From assembly GCF_002953715.1 (NCBI RefSeq), contig NZ_CP025012.1, positions 1,302,001 to 1,366,000 of the forward strand: 64,000 bases of DNA, given 5' to 3'. The notes beneath the pieces are model-generated. The model searched no databases and was not told the origin of the DNA. It saw only the letters and a list, made by a program, of their open reading frames with translations. Each line of letters starts with the position of its first letter. Within the stretch, counting starts at the first letter, position 1. Source of the stretch: Rhizobium leguminosarum. GTDB lineage: Bacteria; Pseudomonadota; Alphaproteobacteria; Rhizobiales; Rhizobiaceae. The position numbers were made by a program, and so were the translations under genes. Shown here in pieces: positions 1 through 9,607 of this stretch.

Positions 1-1000
1 TGCCACCGGTGATTACCAGTTCAGGATCGAGTGCCGCTCCGATCGCAGCAATGGCGACTGCGATCAGCCTTGCCGTCTCTTCGATTGCGGCCACGGCGCT
101 TGTTTCTCCCGCATTAAACGCGGCGAAGAGATCGGTCACGGTGGATGCGTTGCGCCCGCCGAAACCGACATAGCGGCGCAACATCGCGACGCTGCCGACC
201 GCACTCTCAAAGGTTCCAAGCGTAAATCCGCCAGGATCAAAAGCATCTCCGCCGATCGGAAGATAGGCGATTTCGCCGGCCGCCCCACGCGCGCCGCGCA
301 ACAGGGTTCCGTTGGCGATGATGCCCATGCCGACGCCCGTGCCGAGAGCAACGAAAGCAAAATTGCTGGTTTCGACACCGTGTCCCCGCCATCTCTCCCC
401 TTGCGCCGCCAGGTTGACGTCATTTTCAACGATCACGGGTAGCCCCATCCTGTCGCTGAAGACTTGCCGCAGATTTATTGCGTCGATGCCGGGGATACTT
501 GGCGCTACGTTGATATGTCCGGTGGCCGGATCGAGCACACCGGGACTGCCTAGAACGACGAGACGGAGTTTGTCGGCAGTCGTCCCGGCCGCAAACGCGA
601 GTTCCACGATAAGATCGCTGAACTGATTGACGAGATGCATTCCGCCACGCGGGTCGGTGGATACTTTGGTTTCAGCAACCACGTTCCCTAACAGATCGCA
701 AATAGCCGCAGCAATCTTGGTGCTCCCGAGATCGATAGAGACGGCCAGTCCCGCCCTGGCATTGATTTCATAGGTAATCGCATTCCGGCCCGGACGACCA
801 TCAGTCTGCCCGACTGGTTTCAGCCATCCGTCATCCTCAAGATCGCGCACGACATCGGAAATCGTCTGCTTTGACAAGCCTGTTAGCTTGGCAATATCGG
901 CGCGAGAGATCGACCCGTTCGCGAACACGGTTCGGATGACGGCATTGGTTGAAATTTTTCGTGCGATCGGCGTCTGTGCGACAGAAGATGTCATTGCCAT
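1..1000 (-). CDS. ROK-family transcriptional regulator, C-terminus cut by window edge
   Basis: The reading frame is open from an ATG at 1000 to the window edge (333 codons), so the C-terminus is missing; ROK regulators usually have about 380-400 residues. Residues about 15-65 form a winged helix-turn-helix (SRADIAKLTGLSKQTISDVV). From about residue 85 a ROK sugar-kinase-like fold follows, with a phosphate-binding DLGSTKIAAA motif, a glycine-rich ALGTGVGMGI segment near residue 240 and the GAAGEIAYLP region. Such proteins repress sugar uptake and catabolism genes and respond to sugars or sugar phosphates. The sugar ABC importer starting at 2345 is the plausible target, but this is inference from proximity. 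A second in-frame ATG lies two codons downstream. Confidence 0.88.
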   Translation of the reverse strand, partial: MAMTSSVAQTPIARKISTNAVIRTVFANGSISRADIAKLTGLSKQTISDVVRDLEDDGWLKPVGQTDGRPGRNAITYEINARAGLAVSIDLGSTKIAAAICDLLGNVVAETKVSTDPRGGMHLVNQFSDLIVELAFAAGTTADKLRLVVLGSPGVLDPATGHINVAPSIPGIDAINLRQVFSDRMGLPVIVENDVNLAAQGERWRGHGVETSNFAFVALGTGVGMGIIANGTLLRGARGAAGEIAYLPIGGDAFDPGGFTLGTFESAVGSVAMLRRYVGFGGRNASTVTDLFAAFNAGETSAVAAIEETARLIAVAIAAIGAALDPELVITGG

Positions 1001-1552
1001 CCGGCTAGCTCAGTCCAATTAGTTCGGAGCACATACTTAATGGGGTCATATTGAGTTCACAACTACCGCGACTAACTAGAATTCAATACATCGAAGACGA
1101 CAATTTGTCTATGTCCTTGACAAATGGGAAGCCAGCTGTAGGCTTGGAAATAACGTGCGATGAAAATGCGCGATGAAATAAAGAGGGTCGAGTAGAAGTA
1201 TGCGCCATACGTATCGTCTGGTTAGCCGTGCGCCCGTCAAGATCGCCCGAAGAAGAATTAGGCTAGGCTTAGCTAGCTCTTTCCTCTTTCGCGTTCCGCC
1301 GACTCCTTAAACCTGGCTGCCGAGGATTTGCTCATGATGAAGCCCTCGACTGATGGACAGCTTTCCGCCGAGCAACCTGTTTTACTGCCGATTATGGCAC
1401 CGCGCCTTCAGGCGGACATTCATCCAGATGGACACGCTGATCTTGCCTTGTGCGGGGCAGGGAGTCTGGGGCGTGTGAGATTTTCGCCAATCAACGGTTC
1501 TCATACCTATGAGATGGGGCCTTGCCGTGCCTCGGAGAAACCAGGAAGTACT
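1001..1552. other. Intergenic region between the ROK gene start and the 3' end of the GNAT gene
   Basis: This 552-bp stretch has no gene I can support. It is more AT-rich than its surroundings between about 1010 and 1150 and must hold the promoter of the ROK gene. TTAGT-like half-sites near 1019 and 1071 (inverted, about 50 bp apart) could be regulator contacts, but they are too short to call an operator. Confidence 0.4.
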
Positions 1553-2167
1553 TCAACCCAATGCCTGATCAATCCGCATAGCAAAGGCGACCGAGCCATC
1601 GCGCTCGAATTCGGAAAAGCCAAGGTGACGGTAGAAACCCTTGGCGCGTTCGTTGTTTGGGTCGACCCCGAGATGCACGGCTCCGACCCCGTGATTCCGA
1701 AGCGCTTGAAGCTCCGTGCCGATCATCCTGCGTCCCCAACCGCTTGCCTGAAGTCCGGGAAGGATGTTGATGTGAAGATGCGCCGGGTACTGGTCTTGAA
1801 GCCACGCGGCTCCGCTGCGCGGATTTTGAATTCGTTCCATCACGTCGGCGTCGCGCGGACGGGTGGGTGCCAGTCCCACAATCTGCTGGCGGACGAACGG
1901 CCACCAGTTTGTGTGCAAGTCTCTGTCGAACCCGCCGGTGTCCGGTACCCCTACAACGTAGCCGACCGGCCGGCCGTCCTGAACGAGAACAAAGGCAAAG
2001 TCGTTGGCGAACTTGAGGTAGGGTACCGACCAGATGTAGCCGGGCAGATGCGGGTCGCTATAAAGCGTGCTGGCATCATGACCGCCATTCGCGGTTTTCA
2101 GGCAGATGTCGAAAAAGGCGTCGATATCCGCTTCAATCGCGGGGCGGATGAAGCAGCTGGTGTCCAT
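1553..2167 (-). CDS. GNAT-family N-acetyltransferase
   Basis: A protein of 204 residues with the GNAT fold. It starts FIRPAIEADIDAFFDIC, has a central VLVQDGRPVGYVVG strand pair, and an acetyl-CoA pyrophosphate loop in LHINILPGLQASGWGRRMI, followed by the typical NERAKGFYRHLGF C-terminus. It resembles the acetyltransferase-like domains related to the C-terminal part of O-GlcNAcases. The ATG at 2167 is preferred over an upstream ATG at 2227 because GGAGG lies about 9 nt before it and the extra N-terminal residues are not part of the fold. It points away from the sugar importer. The substrate is unknown. Confidence 0.85.
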   Translation of the reverse strand: MDTSCFIRPAIEADIDAFFDICLKTANGGHDASTLYSDPHLPGYIWSVPYLKFANDFAFVLVQDGRPVGYVVGVPDTGGFDRDLHTNWWPFVRQQIVGLAPTRPRDADVMERIQNPRSGAAWLQDQYPAHLHINILPGLQASGWGRRMIGTELQALRNHGVGAVHLGVDPNNERAKGFYRHLGFSEFERDGSVAFAMRIDQALG

Positions 2168-2344
2168 CACTTTGCCACCTCCTGCGTGGCGCTTTGTCAT
2201 TTTAGGTCGCGAGAGGAGCGGATGCATTGACGATTACCTCAGATTCGCCAGCCAGGCAAAGCTCTGGGGGAAGAAAACGTTCGGCCGGTGCTTGGCGCAA
2301 GGCCTGAGCGGAGAGTGGAGAATAAACCAGATGAGGTGGAGCAG

Positions 2345-3682
2345 ATGAAAAGAACTGTAAAATCGATCAGCACACTGCCGGCATACGGATTGAAAGCAGC
2401 TGTCGCGCTTGCTGGCGCGGCGCTTTTGAGTTTCGGCCTTTCGGCAGCCGCGTGCGCTGACGACCTGGCCGTGTGGGATGACCAAACCTATGAAGGCCAG
2501 AGTGCTGTTATAGAGCAGCTTAACAAGGAGTTCGAAGCTGCGCATCCCGGCGTCACAATCAAACGCACCGCCCGCACCTTTGATGACATGAAGTTGACGC
2601 TGAAGCTTGCTGTTTCGGCAGGTGATGGCCCTGTCATCACGAAGGTCAACCAAGGTGCCGGTGACATGGGGGCTATGGTCAAGGAAGGATTGCTCCTGCC
2701 GGTCGACGACTACATCAAACAATATGGCTGGGATAAGCTCCAGTCGGATTCCGTGCTTGCTCGAGACCGCTGGGAGGATGGAAAATTTGGGGTCGGCAAG
2801 ACCTACGGCATATCCGGCCTCGGCGAGATCGTTGGCCTCTTCTACAATAAAAAGATCCTCGCCGATGCAGGAGTAGCGCTGCCGCAAACCTTCGAGGAGT
2901 TTCTCGCCGATCTCGACAAGTTGAAGGAAAAGGGCGTCCCACCCTTCATGATGGGCTCGGCAAAGCAGCATCTGGCCCTGCACATGATCGGCGCCATCGA
3001 CCAAGCGCATATCGACGCGAGCAATCGCGCCGAACTTGACGATCTGATCTACGGCCGGGGCGGCTCCTGGAGCACCAAGGGGAACATCGAATCCGCCAAA
3101 CTCGTGCAGCAGTGGGCACAGGGCGGTTATTTTTTCCCCGGTTACGAAGGTATCTCGGGTGACGACGCCGTCCAGCTTTTCATTTCCGGGCAGGGCGCGT
3201 TCCTTATCTCCGGGACCTGGTATTTCGGTGACATGCAACATAATCCGGATATCGGCTTCATGGCCATTCCCGCCCCGAAAGGTATTTCCAAGCCCCTGAG
3301 TGTCGGAGGCGTGGATCTTGCCTGGGCGATAACGAGCCTTGCCAAAACCAAGCCAACACAGGACCTGGCCGGCGCATATATCGACTATATGGTCTCAGAG
3401 AAGGCTGCGGAAACCTGGGCCAATGCTGGCTATCTCCCGGCAACTTCGCTCGCCGCTGACGCGAAGCCAAAGCTCACGCCGCTCCTCAGCTCCGGCATCG
3501 AAATGTGGAAGACACTCAACGCGAACGACGCTCTCGGCCATTACCCCGATTGGTCGAGCCCAACGATGCTGAAGACAATAGACGACAACACGCCGCTTCT
3601 TCTGTCCGGCAATATCACGCCCGAAGCCTTTGTCGATGCCATGGACAAGGATTATCAGGCGTACCTGAAGGATAAGAAATAA
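2345..3682 (+). CDS. Sugar ABC transporter substrate-binding protein (CUT1)
   Basis: A periplasmic solute-binding protein of 445 residues. It has a basic N-terminus and a hydrophobic signal sequence ending near residue 38 (AAACADDL), then a family-1 binding fold (EQLNKEFEAAHPGVTIK, DYIKQYGWDKL, late GGVDLAWAITS). This family captures oligosaccharides or glycosides for CUT1 importers. The ATG at 2345 follows GAGGTGG at good spacing. The two permease genes follow in the same direction after a gap holding a strong stem-loop. No ATPase gene accompanies them. The substrate cannot be read from sequence; the neighbouring ROK regulator suggests a sugar. Confidence 0.9.
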   Translation: MKRTVKSISTLPAYGLKAAVALAGAALLSFGLSAAACADDLAVWDDQTYEGQSAVIEQLNKEFEAAHPGVTIKRTARTFDDMKLTLKLAVSAGDGPVITKVNQGAGDMGAMVKEGLLLPVDDYIKQYGWDKLQSDSVLARDRWEDGKFGVGKTYGISGLGEIVGLFYNKKILADAGVALPQTFEEFLADLDKLKEKGVPPFMMGSAKQHLALHMIGAIDQAHIDASNRAELDDLIYGRGGSWSTKGNIESAKLVQQWAQGGYFFPGYEGISGDDAVQLFISGQGAFLISGTWYFGDMQHNPDIGFMAIPAPKGISKPLSVGGVDLAWAITSLAKTKPTQDLAGAYIDYMVSEKAAETWANAGYLPATSLAADAKPKLTPLLSSGIEMWKTLNANDALGHYPDWSSPTMLKTIDDNTPLLLSGNITPEAFVDAMDKDYQAYLKDKK

Positions 3683-3693
3683 AGATTGGCGCT

Positions 3694-3722
3694 GGCCACG
3701 ACCGTCCCCTGCGGTCGTGGCC
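3694..3722 (+). other. Intercistronic stem-loop after the binding-protein gene
   Basis: An 11-bp perfect GC-rich inverted repeat (GGCCACGACCG at 3694-3704 with its complement at 3712-3722) and a 7-nt loop sit 11 nt after the binding-protein stop codon. There is no T-run, so it is unlikely to be a full terminator. Such hairpins often protect the 3' end of the binding-protein mRNA and reduce read-through into permease genes. Confidence 0.7.
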
Positions 3723-3802
3723 TGAGTCTCGTCGATCCAATAAATGAGCACTGCGATCGGCTTGCTGCGCGATGATCACAGCTTGGCTTTATGGAGTACT
3801 GG

Positions 3803-4696
3803 ATGAAACGCTCCGCACTTGATGGCTCGCAACATACCAATTTTATCTATTTATTGCCTGGATTGCTGTTCTATGCGGCTTTTGTCTTTGGACCGATCCT
3901 CGCGGCTTTGGGTTTGAGCCTGACCAGCTGGGACGGCTTGAGCATGCCCAAGTGGGTTGGTTTGGGCAATTACGCCGATCTCTTTTCTGACAGTCGTTTT
4001 TATATTGCCTTGCGTAACAATGCCGAGCTTATGATCTTCTACTGTGTCCTGCCGCTCGTGCTCGGAATAGCTCTTGCTGCCTGCGTCTGGAATCTGAAGC
4101 AACGCGAACAACTCGCCCTGCGCACCTTCTTGTTCCTGCCTTATATCATGCCGACTGCCGTGTTGGGCATCATCTGGGCATGGCTCTACAATCCTGCATT
4201 TGGCCCGTTCAATCAGTTTCTGAGAGCAGTAGGGTTGGGCGCCTTCGCACTCCCGTGGCTGGGAGATTTCAATTTTGTCCTTCCCGCGGTCGGGATCGTT
4301 GCCACTTGGTATTTCTTCGGTTTTTGCATGGTCATCTTCCTCACAGGAATTCAGCGCATCGACCCGTCTCTTTTCGATGCTGCCAAGGTCGATGGCGCTT
4401 CGGCGCGCAAAACCTTTTTCTGGATAACGCTGCCGCTTCTATTGCCTGAGATAAGAGTGGTTTTGCTTCTGACGGTCATAGCGTCGATCAAAAGCTTCGA
4501 CCTGATTTTTACAATGACCCGGGGGGGACCCGCCAACGCTACGCTCGTGCCGAATATCTACATGTATCAGCTCGGCTTCGAGCTTAATCGGTTCGGCGCC
4601 GCAGCGGCCATCGCCATTGTCGGCGCGATACTCACATTCGTAATCAACTATGCAATTCACCGATTTGTAGGATCGCAGCATAAAGGATTGGCTTGA
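3803..4696 (+). CDS. Sugar ABC transporter permease (MalF-like)
   Basis: An inner-membrane permease of 297 residues with about six membrane segments, starting with NFIYLLPGLLFYAAFVFGPI. The cytoplasmic EAA-type loop that docks the ATPase reads DAAKVDGASARKTFFWITLP near residue 190, as in CUT1 MalF-type subunits. The ATG at 3803 is chosen because GGAG lies 6 nt upstream; an in-frame ATG at 3791 would add four residues. Its stop codon overlaps the next start by one base, indicating translational coupling. Confidence 0.9.
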   Translation: MKRSALDGSQHTNFIYLLPGLLFYAAFVFGPILAALGLSLTSWDGLSMPKWVGLGNYADLFSDSRFYIALRNNAELMIFYCVLPLVLGIALAACVWNLKQREQLALRTFLFLPYIMPTAVLGIIWAWLYNPAFGPFNQFLRAVGLGAFALPWLGDFNFVLPAVGIVATWYFFGFCMVIFLTGIQRIDPSLFDAAKVDGASARKTFFWITLPLLLPEIRVVLLLTVIASIKSFDLIFTMTRGGPANATLVPNIYMYQLGFELNRFGAAAAIAIVGAILTFVINYAIHRFVGSQHKGLA

Positions 4697-5529
4697 TGAG
4701 CCGTTCATTAAACATTTCCACCGGTCCGCTATTCCTCCGCATTGTCCTCTGGCTTCTTGCTTTCATCACGATCATCCCCTTCCTGCTCCTGCTTCTAACC
4801 TCGATAAAGAGCAAGGCTGACGTTCTGCAGGGTGCATTCGCGTTGCCGGCATACCCACATTTCGAAAATTACGTCGATGCTTGGAATGCCGGACATTTCA
4901 ACATTTACTTTTGGAATTCGATCATCGTTGTCATACCCGTCGTTGCTGCAAGCGTCTTTTTAGGCCTGCTGACCGGTTTTGCCTTCGCATACCTGTCATT
5001 TCCGCTGCGGCGTACGCTGTTCGCTATCCTGACGCTCGGCATGATGGTGCCGGCGGAAGCCTTCATCATCCCGCTTTATTATGAAATGCGGTATCTTGGG
5101 CTGATCAATACCTATGCGGCTCTGATTGTGCCGCAGATCGCCATGTCGATCCCATTCTCGACGATCTTCCTCGCCAGCGCGATGCAGCAACTGCCGGAAG
5201 AAGTTCTCGAAGCGGCGGTTCTCGATGGCGCCGGACGCTTCTATATCCTGCGCAAGATCGTTATCCCGCTCATGGTGCCGGCAATGTCGACACTGGCGCT
5301 GTTTCTGTTCATATGGACCTGGAACGAGTTTCTCATTCCGTTCATTCTGGTCAATGACGACGCTTATCGGACGCTGCCCCTCGGCATGCTGTTTTTCCAA
5401 GGGCGTTATACCGTCAATACGCCGGTTCTGACCGCCGGCGCGGTGATCGTCATTTTCCCGCTCATCGTGACTTATCTGGTTTTCCAGCGGCGGTTCATTG
5501 CCGGCCTGACGGCAGGAGCGACGAAATAG
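4696..5529 (+). CDS. Sugar ABC transporter permease (MalG-like)
   Basis: The second permease, 277 residues with about six membrane segments. The EAA loop reads EAAVLDGAGRFYILRKIVIP near residue 175, and the end (VFQRRFIAGLTAGATK) is typical of MalG-type CUT1 subunits. The start overlaps the upstream stop (TGATG), with AAGGA about 10 nt upstream. The operon ends here: the next gene is on the other strand, so the ATPase must be encoded elsewhere or shared with another CUT1 system. Confidence 0.9.
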   Translation: MSRSLNISTGPLFLRIVLWLLAFITIIPFLLLLLTSIKSKADVLQGAFALPAYPHFENYVDAWNAGHFNIYFWNSIIVVIPVVAASVFLGLLTGFAFAYLSFPLRRTLFAILTLGMMVPAEAFIIPLYYEMRYLGLINTYAALIVPQIAMSIPFSTIFLASAMQQLPEEVLEAAVLDGAGRFYILRKIVIPLMVPAMSTLALFLFIWTWNEFLIPFILVNDDAYRTLPLGMLFFQGRYTVNTPVLTAGAVIVIFPLIVTYLVFQRRFIAGLTAGATK

Positions 5530-5556
5530 ACAGCCGATGCGGTCGGCGGCAAGACC

Positions 5557-6801
5557 TCACGCCGCTCCCCTCACTCTTCGCTCACGCTTGTGGCGCACTT
5601 CCAGCGCCGCGCAGCCCCAGACCGTGCCAAGCAGCAGATAGACATGGCGCCAGTGGTCGATATCGATGACGTTGCCGATTGTCGCATGGCCGAGAACCGA
5701 GATCCAGGCGATCATCAGGAAGGGTTGCCACGGCCGGTCCAGTAGCAGGTTTCGGAAGCCGAGAGCGAGCGTCCAGAGAAGCATGCCGACATAGCTGACG
5801 AAGCCGAGCCAGCCATAGGTGGTCAGCGATTTCAGCCAGATATTGTGCTCGTCCTCGGGAAACATCGTGCCGAACACCAGCGGACCGATGCCGAAGGGGC
5901 GCTCCATCATCATGGTGAAGCCGATCCGGTGGCGCTCGAAGCGGCCGAGATGTTCGCCGTCATATTGCTGCACCAGCTGGGCGCGCGCCGAAAACAGTTC
6001 GGCGACCTTCGGGATCTGCAGTGCCACCAGCAGCGAGGCGACCAACATGATGATCGCCGCCAGCGACAGGACCAGGACTCGCAGGCGAAAGGCGCCGCTG
6101 CGCTCCTTCAGCAGCATGATGAAGATCAGCAGCGCCACGCCAAGCGCGAAGAGCCCCCAGGCGGCACGGGAGAAGGAGAGGAAGATGCCGAGCGCAAGCA
6201 CGAGCAGGGCGGCGGCCTTCAGCGGCGATTTCTTCAGGTCGCCGGCCAGGATGCCGTGGATGAGGTAGAGCGATGGCGGCACCAGGAAGGGGCCGAAGAC
6301 GTTGGGGTCCTGGAAGGCGCCCTTGGCGCGGTCGTAGAGCGTGAAGACTTCCGCGCCTGGAAAGGCGTGGAAATAGCCGAGTATGCCGAGCGCCGACGTC
6401 GCGACGGCGGCGAAGGTCCAGGCGTTGAAGATCAGCGGCAGCCGCTTGTGGCTGTCCTCGATGATCGCCGCGTAGAAGACCGCCGTCAGCGCCAGAAAGG
6501 TCGATACCGCGATATACATCGGTCCCGTCGCCAGGTCCTTCATCTGCGTCAGCGACAGCATGCCGCCGATATTGAAGGTAAGCAAAAGGGCGAGCAGCGG
6601 CGCCACGCCGCGCGAAATCCGGAGGCCCAGGATGAACCAGAGGCCGATCAGCCCCGCCATCCAGAGTTCATAGGGCGCCGGCTCGTCGATCACGAAACCG
6701 GAGAGGAACACACCGAAGGCGACGAATGCCGAGCCGATCAGGCGCAGCGTCATCCGCTGCGGTTGGGCGACACGGGGATATGTCGCCTCGATCGCGCTCA
6801 A
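5557..6801 (-). CDS. O-antigen ligase/polymerase-like membrane protein (Wzy family)
   Basis: A polytopic membrane protein of 414 residues with about ten to twelve helices. The Wzy_C/O-antigen ligase region has the long periplasmic loop with FERHRIGFTMMMERPFGIGP and the conserved DEHNIWLKSLTTYG segment near residue 310. It probably polymerises or ligates the repeat unit assembled by the neighbouring glycosyltransferases. The start is uncertain: TTG at 6801 overlaps the upstream stop codon and would be translationally coupled, while ATG at 6753 also lies before the first helix. It is the last gene of a minus-strand group with the phosphotransferase, glycosyltransferase and Wza-like genes. Confidence 0.83.
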   Translation of the reverse strand: MSAIEATYPRVAQPQRMTLRLIGSAFVAFGVFLSGFVIDEPAPYELWMAGLIGLWFILGLRISRGVAPLLALLLTFNIGGMLSLTQMKDLATGPMYIAVSTFLALTAVFYAAIIEDSHKRLPLIFNAWTFAAVATSALGILGYFHAFPGAEVFTLYDRAKGAFQDPNVFGPFLVPPSLYLIHGILAGDLKKSPLKAAALLVLALGIFLSFSRAAWGLFALGVALLIFIMLLKERSGAFRLRVLVLSLAAIIMLVASLLVALQIPKVAELFSARAQLVQQYDGEHLGRFERHRIGFTMMMERPFGIGPLVFGTMFPEDEHNIWLKSLTTYGWLGFVSYVGMLLWTLALGFRNLLLDRPWQPFLMIAWISVLGHATIGNVIDIDHWRHVYLLLGTVWGCAALEVRHKRERRVRGAA

Positions 6802-8378
6802 TAGGCGTTTTCCGTGTTGAGCAGCCGGATCGGCGTCAGGAACAGGATCTTGAGATCGAACCAGAGCGACCAGTTCTCGATATAAAAGAGGTCGTAGGCG
6901 GTGCGGAACTTGATCTTCTCGTCATTGTCCACTTCGCCGCGCCAGCCGTTGATCTGTGCCCATCCGGTGACGCCGGGCTTGACGCGGTGGCGGGCGAAAT
7001 ACCCCTCGACGACATCGCCGAAGGCGCGGTCGCGCGCCTGGGCGAGAACGGCATGCGGACGCGGGCCGACGAGCGAGAGATCGCCTTTCAGCACGTTGAA
7101 AAGCTGCGGTAGTTCATCGATCGAGGTCTTGCGGATGAAACGGCCGACGCGGGTGACGCGCGGATCGCCCTTGGTGACTGCGGCCTTGCCCGTGGGGTCG
7201 GCCATGTTGGTGTACATCGACCGAAACTTGTAGACGTTGATGATTTCGTTGTTGAAGCCGTGACGCTTCTGCATGAAGAAGACCGGGCCTTCCGACGTCG
7301 CCTTGATGGCGATCGCGGTCGCGACCATGATCGGCCAGAGCAGCGCAAGCGCGACGAGCGTGAAGAAGATGTCGAAGCCGCGCTTGGCGACGGAATCCCA
7401 GTCGCGGATCGGCTTCTTGAAAATGTCGAGCATCGGCACCGAGCCGACATGCGAATAGGCGCGCGGCCGGAAGCGCAGCCGGTTGGCATGCGCGGCAAGG
7501 CGGATATCGACCGGCAGAACCCAGAGCTTTTTCAAAAGGTCGTAGATACGGGCCTCGGCTGACAGCGGCAGGGCGATGATCAGCATGTCGATGCGCGTCA
7601 GCCGTACGAATTCGACGAGTTCGGCCACGGTGCCGAGTTTCGGATAACCGGCGACCATGATCGGCGAGCGCTTCTCGCCGCGGTCGTCGAAGATGCCGCA
7701 GATGCGGATGTCGTTGTCGTCCTGCTGTTCGAGGACGCGGATCAGGTCCTTGGCCGGCTCGCCGCCACCGACGATGACGGCGCGGCGTTCCATCAGGCCG
7801 TTGCGGGCCCAGTTGCGGATGCCATAGGCGACGAGGAAACGCTCGGCCGCAAGGAAGAGCGCGCCTGCGGCGAACCATGGAATATTGGCTTCAACCATCG
7901 CCCATGTGGTGCCGCGAATGAGCGTGAACAGCCCGACAGTCAGGAGAAGCGCGAATGTCCACGAGGCGACGATGCGCGGCATCAGCCGCAGCTTCGCCCG
8001 AAGCGCGGGAATGGTGTAGCTGTCGGCAAGCTGCAGGCTGATGACGGTCAAGGCCGAAGCGATCGCCGCCATGCCCGCCCGCACCGGCAGAGAATCGCTG
8101 CCGTCGCCGGGCCAGAAATAGTGGACGATCAGGGCGATCGCGAAGAGCGCCAGGAATTCCAGCAGCCGCAATTGCCCGATGATGATCGCAGGCGAATTGG
8201 TTCCGTCGCGGAACTGTTCGGCAATCTGCCGGGCATAGGGGTTGATTTCGGTCGGGTCGGAAGGCTTCTCCTGACCCGCGTCGCCGCGCGCCTCGATGTC
8301 GGAGACCTGCTTGCGCAGCGCTTCCACGTCGAATTGATCGCCTTTTTCCAGCTTGTTCATGGGGCCCAGCTTGTTCAT
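6798..8378 (-). CDS. Undecaprenyl-phosphate sugar phosphotransferase (WcaJ/ExoY family)
   Basis: An initiating transferase of 526 residues that loads the first sugar phosphate onto undecaprenyl phosphate. It has four N-terminal helices (about 75-190), a Rossmann-like CoA-binding-type region ([20 protein letters not shown]) and the C-terminal catalytic domain with [46 protein letters not shown] and [20 protein letters not shown]. The N-terminus repeats itself (MNKLGP then MNKLEK), so ATG 8378 and ATG 8360 are both possible; neither has a clear ribosome-binding site. By context it matches the position of UppE of the Agrobacterium unipolar polysaccharide locus; that assignment is from memory. 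Confidence 0.88.
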   Translation of the reverse strand: MNKLGPMNKLEKGDQFDVEALRKQVSDIEARGDAGQEKPSDPTEINPYARQIAEQFRDGTNSPAIIIGQLRLLEFLALFAIALIVHYFWPGDGSDSLPVRAGMAAIASALTVISLQLADSYTIPALRAKLRLMPRIVASWTFALLLTVGLFTLIRGTTWAMVEANIPWFAAGALFLAAERFLVAYGIRNWARNGLMERRAVIVGGGEPAKDLIRVLEQQDDNDIRICGIFDDRGEKRSPIMVAGYPKLGTVAELVEFVRLTRIDMLIIALPLSAEARIYDLLKKLWVLPVDIRLAAHANRLRFRPRAYSHVGSVPMLDIFKKPIRDWDSVAKRGFDIFFTLVALALLWPIMVATAIAIKATSEGPVFFMQKRHGFNNEIINVYKFRSMYTNMADPTGKAAVTKGDPRVTRVGRFIRKTSIDELPQLFNVLKGDLSLVGPRPHAVLAQARDRAFGDVVEGYFARHRVKPGVTGWAQINGWRGEVDNDEKIKFRTAYDLFYIENWSLWFDLKILFLTPIRLLNTENAY

Positions 8379-8434
8379 GGGGCATTGTCGCTCGTTGTCA
8401 CCAAGCGAAATACCAGAAAGCCCCTAAGAAATAT

Positions 8435-9604
8435 TTACGAGGCAACGGGCATTGCTTGGCCGGCAGCCGGGTCGACGAGCTCATGGTACAGTTTCAGGAC
8501 ATCGCGAGCCATGACGGCGGAAGAAAACACCGCCTTCACCGCCTCGGGCTTCGGCATCGTCCTGGCGTGCCAGTCGGGCGTGCTCAGCGTTTCCGCCATG
8601 ACGCGGGCGAGATCGTCGGAATTGCCGGGCTCCACCAGTGCCGCGCTGTCTGCGCCCAGCACCTCGGGAATGCCGCCGACACGGCTTGCGATAATCGTCT
8701 TGCCGGCGCCGAGCCCCTCGAGCACGATATAGGGCATGGCTTCGGCGCGCGAGGGAACGACGAGGTTTTGTGCCATGGAGAAGGCTTCGTGGACCCGCAT
8801 AGCCGGCAGCATGCCAATGCGTTTGCCAAGGCCGCGTTCGACCATCATCTCGCGGTAGCGATCGCGGTCCGGCCCGTCGCCGATCATCAGCGCCGACAGT
8901 GGCCTGCCGAGCAGCCGTTCGGTCTTGGCGAAGGCATCGACAAACAGATCGGGACCCTTGAGGTCCCGCAGCATTCCCACATAGATGAAATGCACGGCAT
9001 CCGAGCGGGTCGGGATCGGCTCGAAATCGCGCTCGCCGATGCCGTTGTAGATCAGTTTTGTCTTCGTCCGGGGTCGCCCGACCTTGCGTGCATAGGTGTC
9101 ACGCTCGTATTCGCAGATGAAGACCAGCGCATCGGTGAAATATTCCTGCAAGCGCTCCATCCTGAGGACGAACTGTCCACTGAGCGAGGAGCGCGAATAA
9201 TGCAGGCTTCCGCCATGCGCGGTATAGAGGCGGGCTACGCGATACTTGTTTACCCGCAACGCTGAGCCGGCAAGTCGCGCGAGCACGCCGCCCTTGGCGC
9301 CGTGTCCGTGCAGCACATCCGGCCGCAAACTTTTGATTTTCTTATATGTATCCCACATCGTCGCAATATCGGACGGGCTGATCGAGCGCCGGATCGGCAC
9401 ACGTGTCAGGCCGAGCGAGAGATAGGGACGGATATCGTCGAACAGGCTGTCCTCGTACTCGCCGCCGGTCGAGCTGTCGCAGAGGATGCCGATTTCATGG
9501 CCGGCCTTGCTGTGCTCCTCGACGAGATCGCGGACGTGGCGGAAAATTCCACCGACCGGCGACCTGAAGCAATGGAGGATGCGGAGCGGCTGCTGTTCTG
9601 CCAT
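8435..9604 (-). CDS. Glycosyltransferase family 4
   Basis: A cytoplasmic retaining glycosyltransferase of 389 residues with the GT-B fold. The N-terminal domain has the PVGGIFRHVRDL acceptor loop and HGHGAKGGVLARLAG. The C-terminal donor domain has FIYVGMLRDLKGPDLFVDAF and the EX7E region EAMPYIVLEGLGAGKTIIAS with GGIPEVL. The ATG at 9604 lies 3 nt after the stop codon of the Wza-like gene, so the two are probably coupled. It likely adds a sugar to the lipid-linked repeat unit; the donor is unknown. Confidence 0.9.
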   Translation of the reverse strand: MAEQQPLRILHCFRSPVGGIFRHVRDLVEEHSKAGHEIGILCDSSTGGEYEDSLFDDIRPYLSLGLTRVPIRRSISPSDIATMWDTYKKIKSLRPDVLHGHGAKGGVLARLAGSALRVNKYRVARLYTAHGGSLHYSRSSLSGQFVLRMERLQEYFTDALVFICEYERDTYARKVGRPRTKTKLIYNGIGERDFEPIPTRSDAVHFIYVGMLRDLKGPDLFVDAFAKTERLLGRPLSALMIGDGPDRDRYREMMVERGLGKRIGMLPAMRVHEAFSMAQNLVVPSRAEAMPYIVLEGLGAGKTIIASRVGGIPEVLGADSAALVEPGNSDDLARVMAETLSTPDWHARTMPKPEAVKAVFSSAVMARDVLKLYHELVDPAAGQAMPVAS

Positions 9605-9607
9605 CGC

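Noticed and set aside
1328..2230. A 300-codon plus-strand frame opposite the GNAT gene
   Set aside because: It mirrors the codons of the GNAT gene, has no family resemblance and no ribosome-binding site; such frames are common opposite high-GC genes.
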